The translations under genes and the position numbers were made by a program. From NCBI GenBank assembly GCA_964563925.1, contig CAZLZD010000043.1, forward strand, positions 1-33,794: 33,794 bases of DNA, in the 5' to 3' direction. Source of the stretch: JAUILA01 sp964563925 (GTDB lineage: Bacteria; Bacteroidota; Bacteroidia; Cytophagales; Cyclobacteriaceae). Positions 33,137-33,794 of the stretch are shown one piece after another. How positions within the stretch are numbered: the stretch's first letter is position 1; each line of letters begins with the position of its first letter. Below the pieces are notes generated by a model that had not been told where the DNA came from, did no database searches, and worked only from the letters and a program-made list of their open reading frames with translations.

Positions 33137-33660
33137 AGTATCTGATTGTACTATTATTGACCTTCCTTTCCGTTTCAGCTTTTTCCCAGTATGCACTGGA
33201 GAATGCCACGGTTACTTTTGAGATTAAAAATGCCGGTATTACCGTTGACGGGTCATTCGACAGCGTAACCCTGGATATGTCCATGAAAAAAAAGAAATGG
33301 GAAACGCTTAATGTATCAGGGAAGGTATATGCCACTACTATTAAAACGGGGATAGGCCTGCGGGATAAACACCTGCGCAATGAGGATTACTTTGAGGTAG
33401 AGACTTATCCCTGGATCCGGATGCAATCCACAGGCTTCAGCGAAGAACCGGGAGGCAAACTATCCGGAACCTTTAACCTGACCATAAAGGATGTTACCCG
33501 GGAGATCACGTTTCCTGTGAACTATAATGTCGACAAGAACAGCCTCTCACTTTCAGGATCATTTAAACTCGATCGTCAGGAATTTGGCCTGGGCGATGAC
33601 AGCCTGATTCTTTCAGATGAGGTGGAGGTTTTTGTAGAAGCTACATTCACCCTTCTATAA
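33133..33660 (+). CDS. Secreted YceI-family lipid-binding protein
   Basis: 175 residues with a signal peptide (about 1-19, ending AFSQ). YceI lipocalin-like barrel: VTFEIKNAGITVDGSFDSV, TIKTGIGLRDKHLRNEDYFEVETYP (the family's core block), GTFNLTIKDVTREITFPV, and SGSFKLDRQEFGLG. Family members bind polyisoprenoid or other long lipids in the barrel and are periplasmic. Four-base overlap (ATGA) with the di-haem gene shows joint translation. The exact ligand is unknown. Confidence 0.93.
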   Translation: MKYLIVLLLTFLSVSAFSQYALENATVTFEIKNAGITVDGSFDSVTLDMSMKKKKWETLNVSGKVYATTIKTGIGLRDKHLRNEDYFEVETYPWIRMQSTGFSEEPGGKLSGTFNLTIKDVTREITFPVNYNVDKNSLSLSGSFKLDRQEFGLGDDSLILSDEVEVFVEATFTLL

Positions 33661-33670
33661 ACCTTAATTG

Positions 33671-33705
33671 CCCCGTCATCCTGCGTTACATCCGGCACAC
33701 GCCGG
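33671..33705. repeat. 35-bp repeat copy 1 (palindromic, REP-like)
   Basis: Identical over 35 bp to 33740-33774, 69 bp apart. Its 3' half contains the hairpin CCGGC-ACAC-GCCGG. CGTCAT at 33674-33679 and ATGACG at 33724-33729 bracket a unit of about 56 bp. It starts 10 bp after the YceI stop codon. Confidence 0.8.
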
Positions 33706-33739
33706 GATCGGGAATATCACGGCATGACGTTGTTTTACC

Positions 33740-33774
33740 CCCCGTCATCCTGCGTTACATCCGGCACACGCCGG
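33740..33774. repeat. 35-bp repeat copy 2 (palindromic, REP-like)
   Basis: Second identical copy. Here the inner hairpin TCCGGC-ACAC-GCCGGA is perfect, and outer arms TCCTGCG (33748-33754) and CGCAGGA (33781-33787) add a second stem. The array may go on beyond the window edge. Confidence 0.8.
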
Positions 33775-33794
33775 ATTCGCCGCAGGACCTACAC

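Noticed and set aside
33671..33774. CRISPR array
   Set aside because: Only two copies, internally palindromic over most of their length, no cas genes; better explained as REP-like repeats.

Overview
The window looks like a chromosomal segment of a Bacteroidota bacterium. The evidence is the many lipoprotein and Sec signal peptides, a one-protein hybrid sensor kinase with an AraC-type output domain, DUF6090 and DUF1501/DUF1553 proteins, and the near absence of Shine-Dalgarno sequences before clear start codons. I found no rRNA, tRNA, transposase, integrase or CRISPR array. No database was searched; family names come from motifs read directly in the translations.

Layout. (1) 1-3449, minus strand: three secreted alpha/beta-hydrolase-fold enzymes in one tight operon (S9 peptidase, HSL-type esterase, and an alpha/beta hydrolase cut by the left edge). 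(2) 3728-5329, plus: a lipoprotein of the cholesterol-dependent cytolysin superfamily, with the pore-forming core but a different C-terminal domain. (3) 5394-8342, minus: hybrid histidine kinase/response regulator with AraC HTH. Two lipoprotein genes lie divergent from it (8468-10001), followed by an exported PLP aminotransferase-fold protein (10076-11341) and a small hypothetical gene. (4) 11754-13592: a membrane-tethered AraC regulator with TolB-like and TPR domains, then a small lipoprotein gene whose start codon lies in a long inverted repeat. (5) 14638-21186: a six-gene operon for a branched-chain-amino-acid-type ABC importer (LivM, H, G, F), an acyl-CoA synthetase and a lipoprotein substrate-binding protein. 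(6) 21425-27550: a planctomycete-type set of PSCyt1/DUF1549/DUF1553, DUF1501 and DUF2231-cytochrome-LRR genes. (7) 27638-30622: serine hydrolase, DUF6090 membrane protein and SDR oxidoreductase. (8) 30786-33660: a PAS-like/LuxR regulator, a di-haem c-type protein resembling RoxA/MauG/cytochrome c peroxidases, and a translationally coupled YceI protein. A palindromic 35-bp repeat occurs twice at the right edge.

Most products are predicted to act in the envelope. The points most worth following up are the cytolysin-like lipoprotein with its private upstream repeats, the importer/acyl-CoA-synthetase operon, the di-haem/YceI pair with a palindrome in its promoter, and the long inverted repeat over the start codon at 13707.
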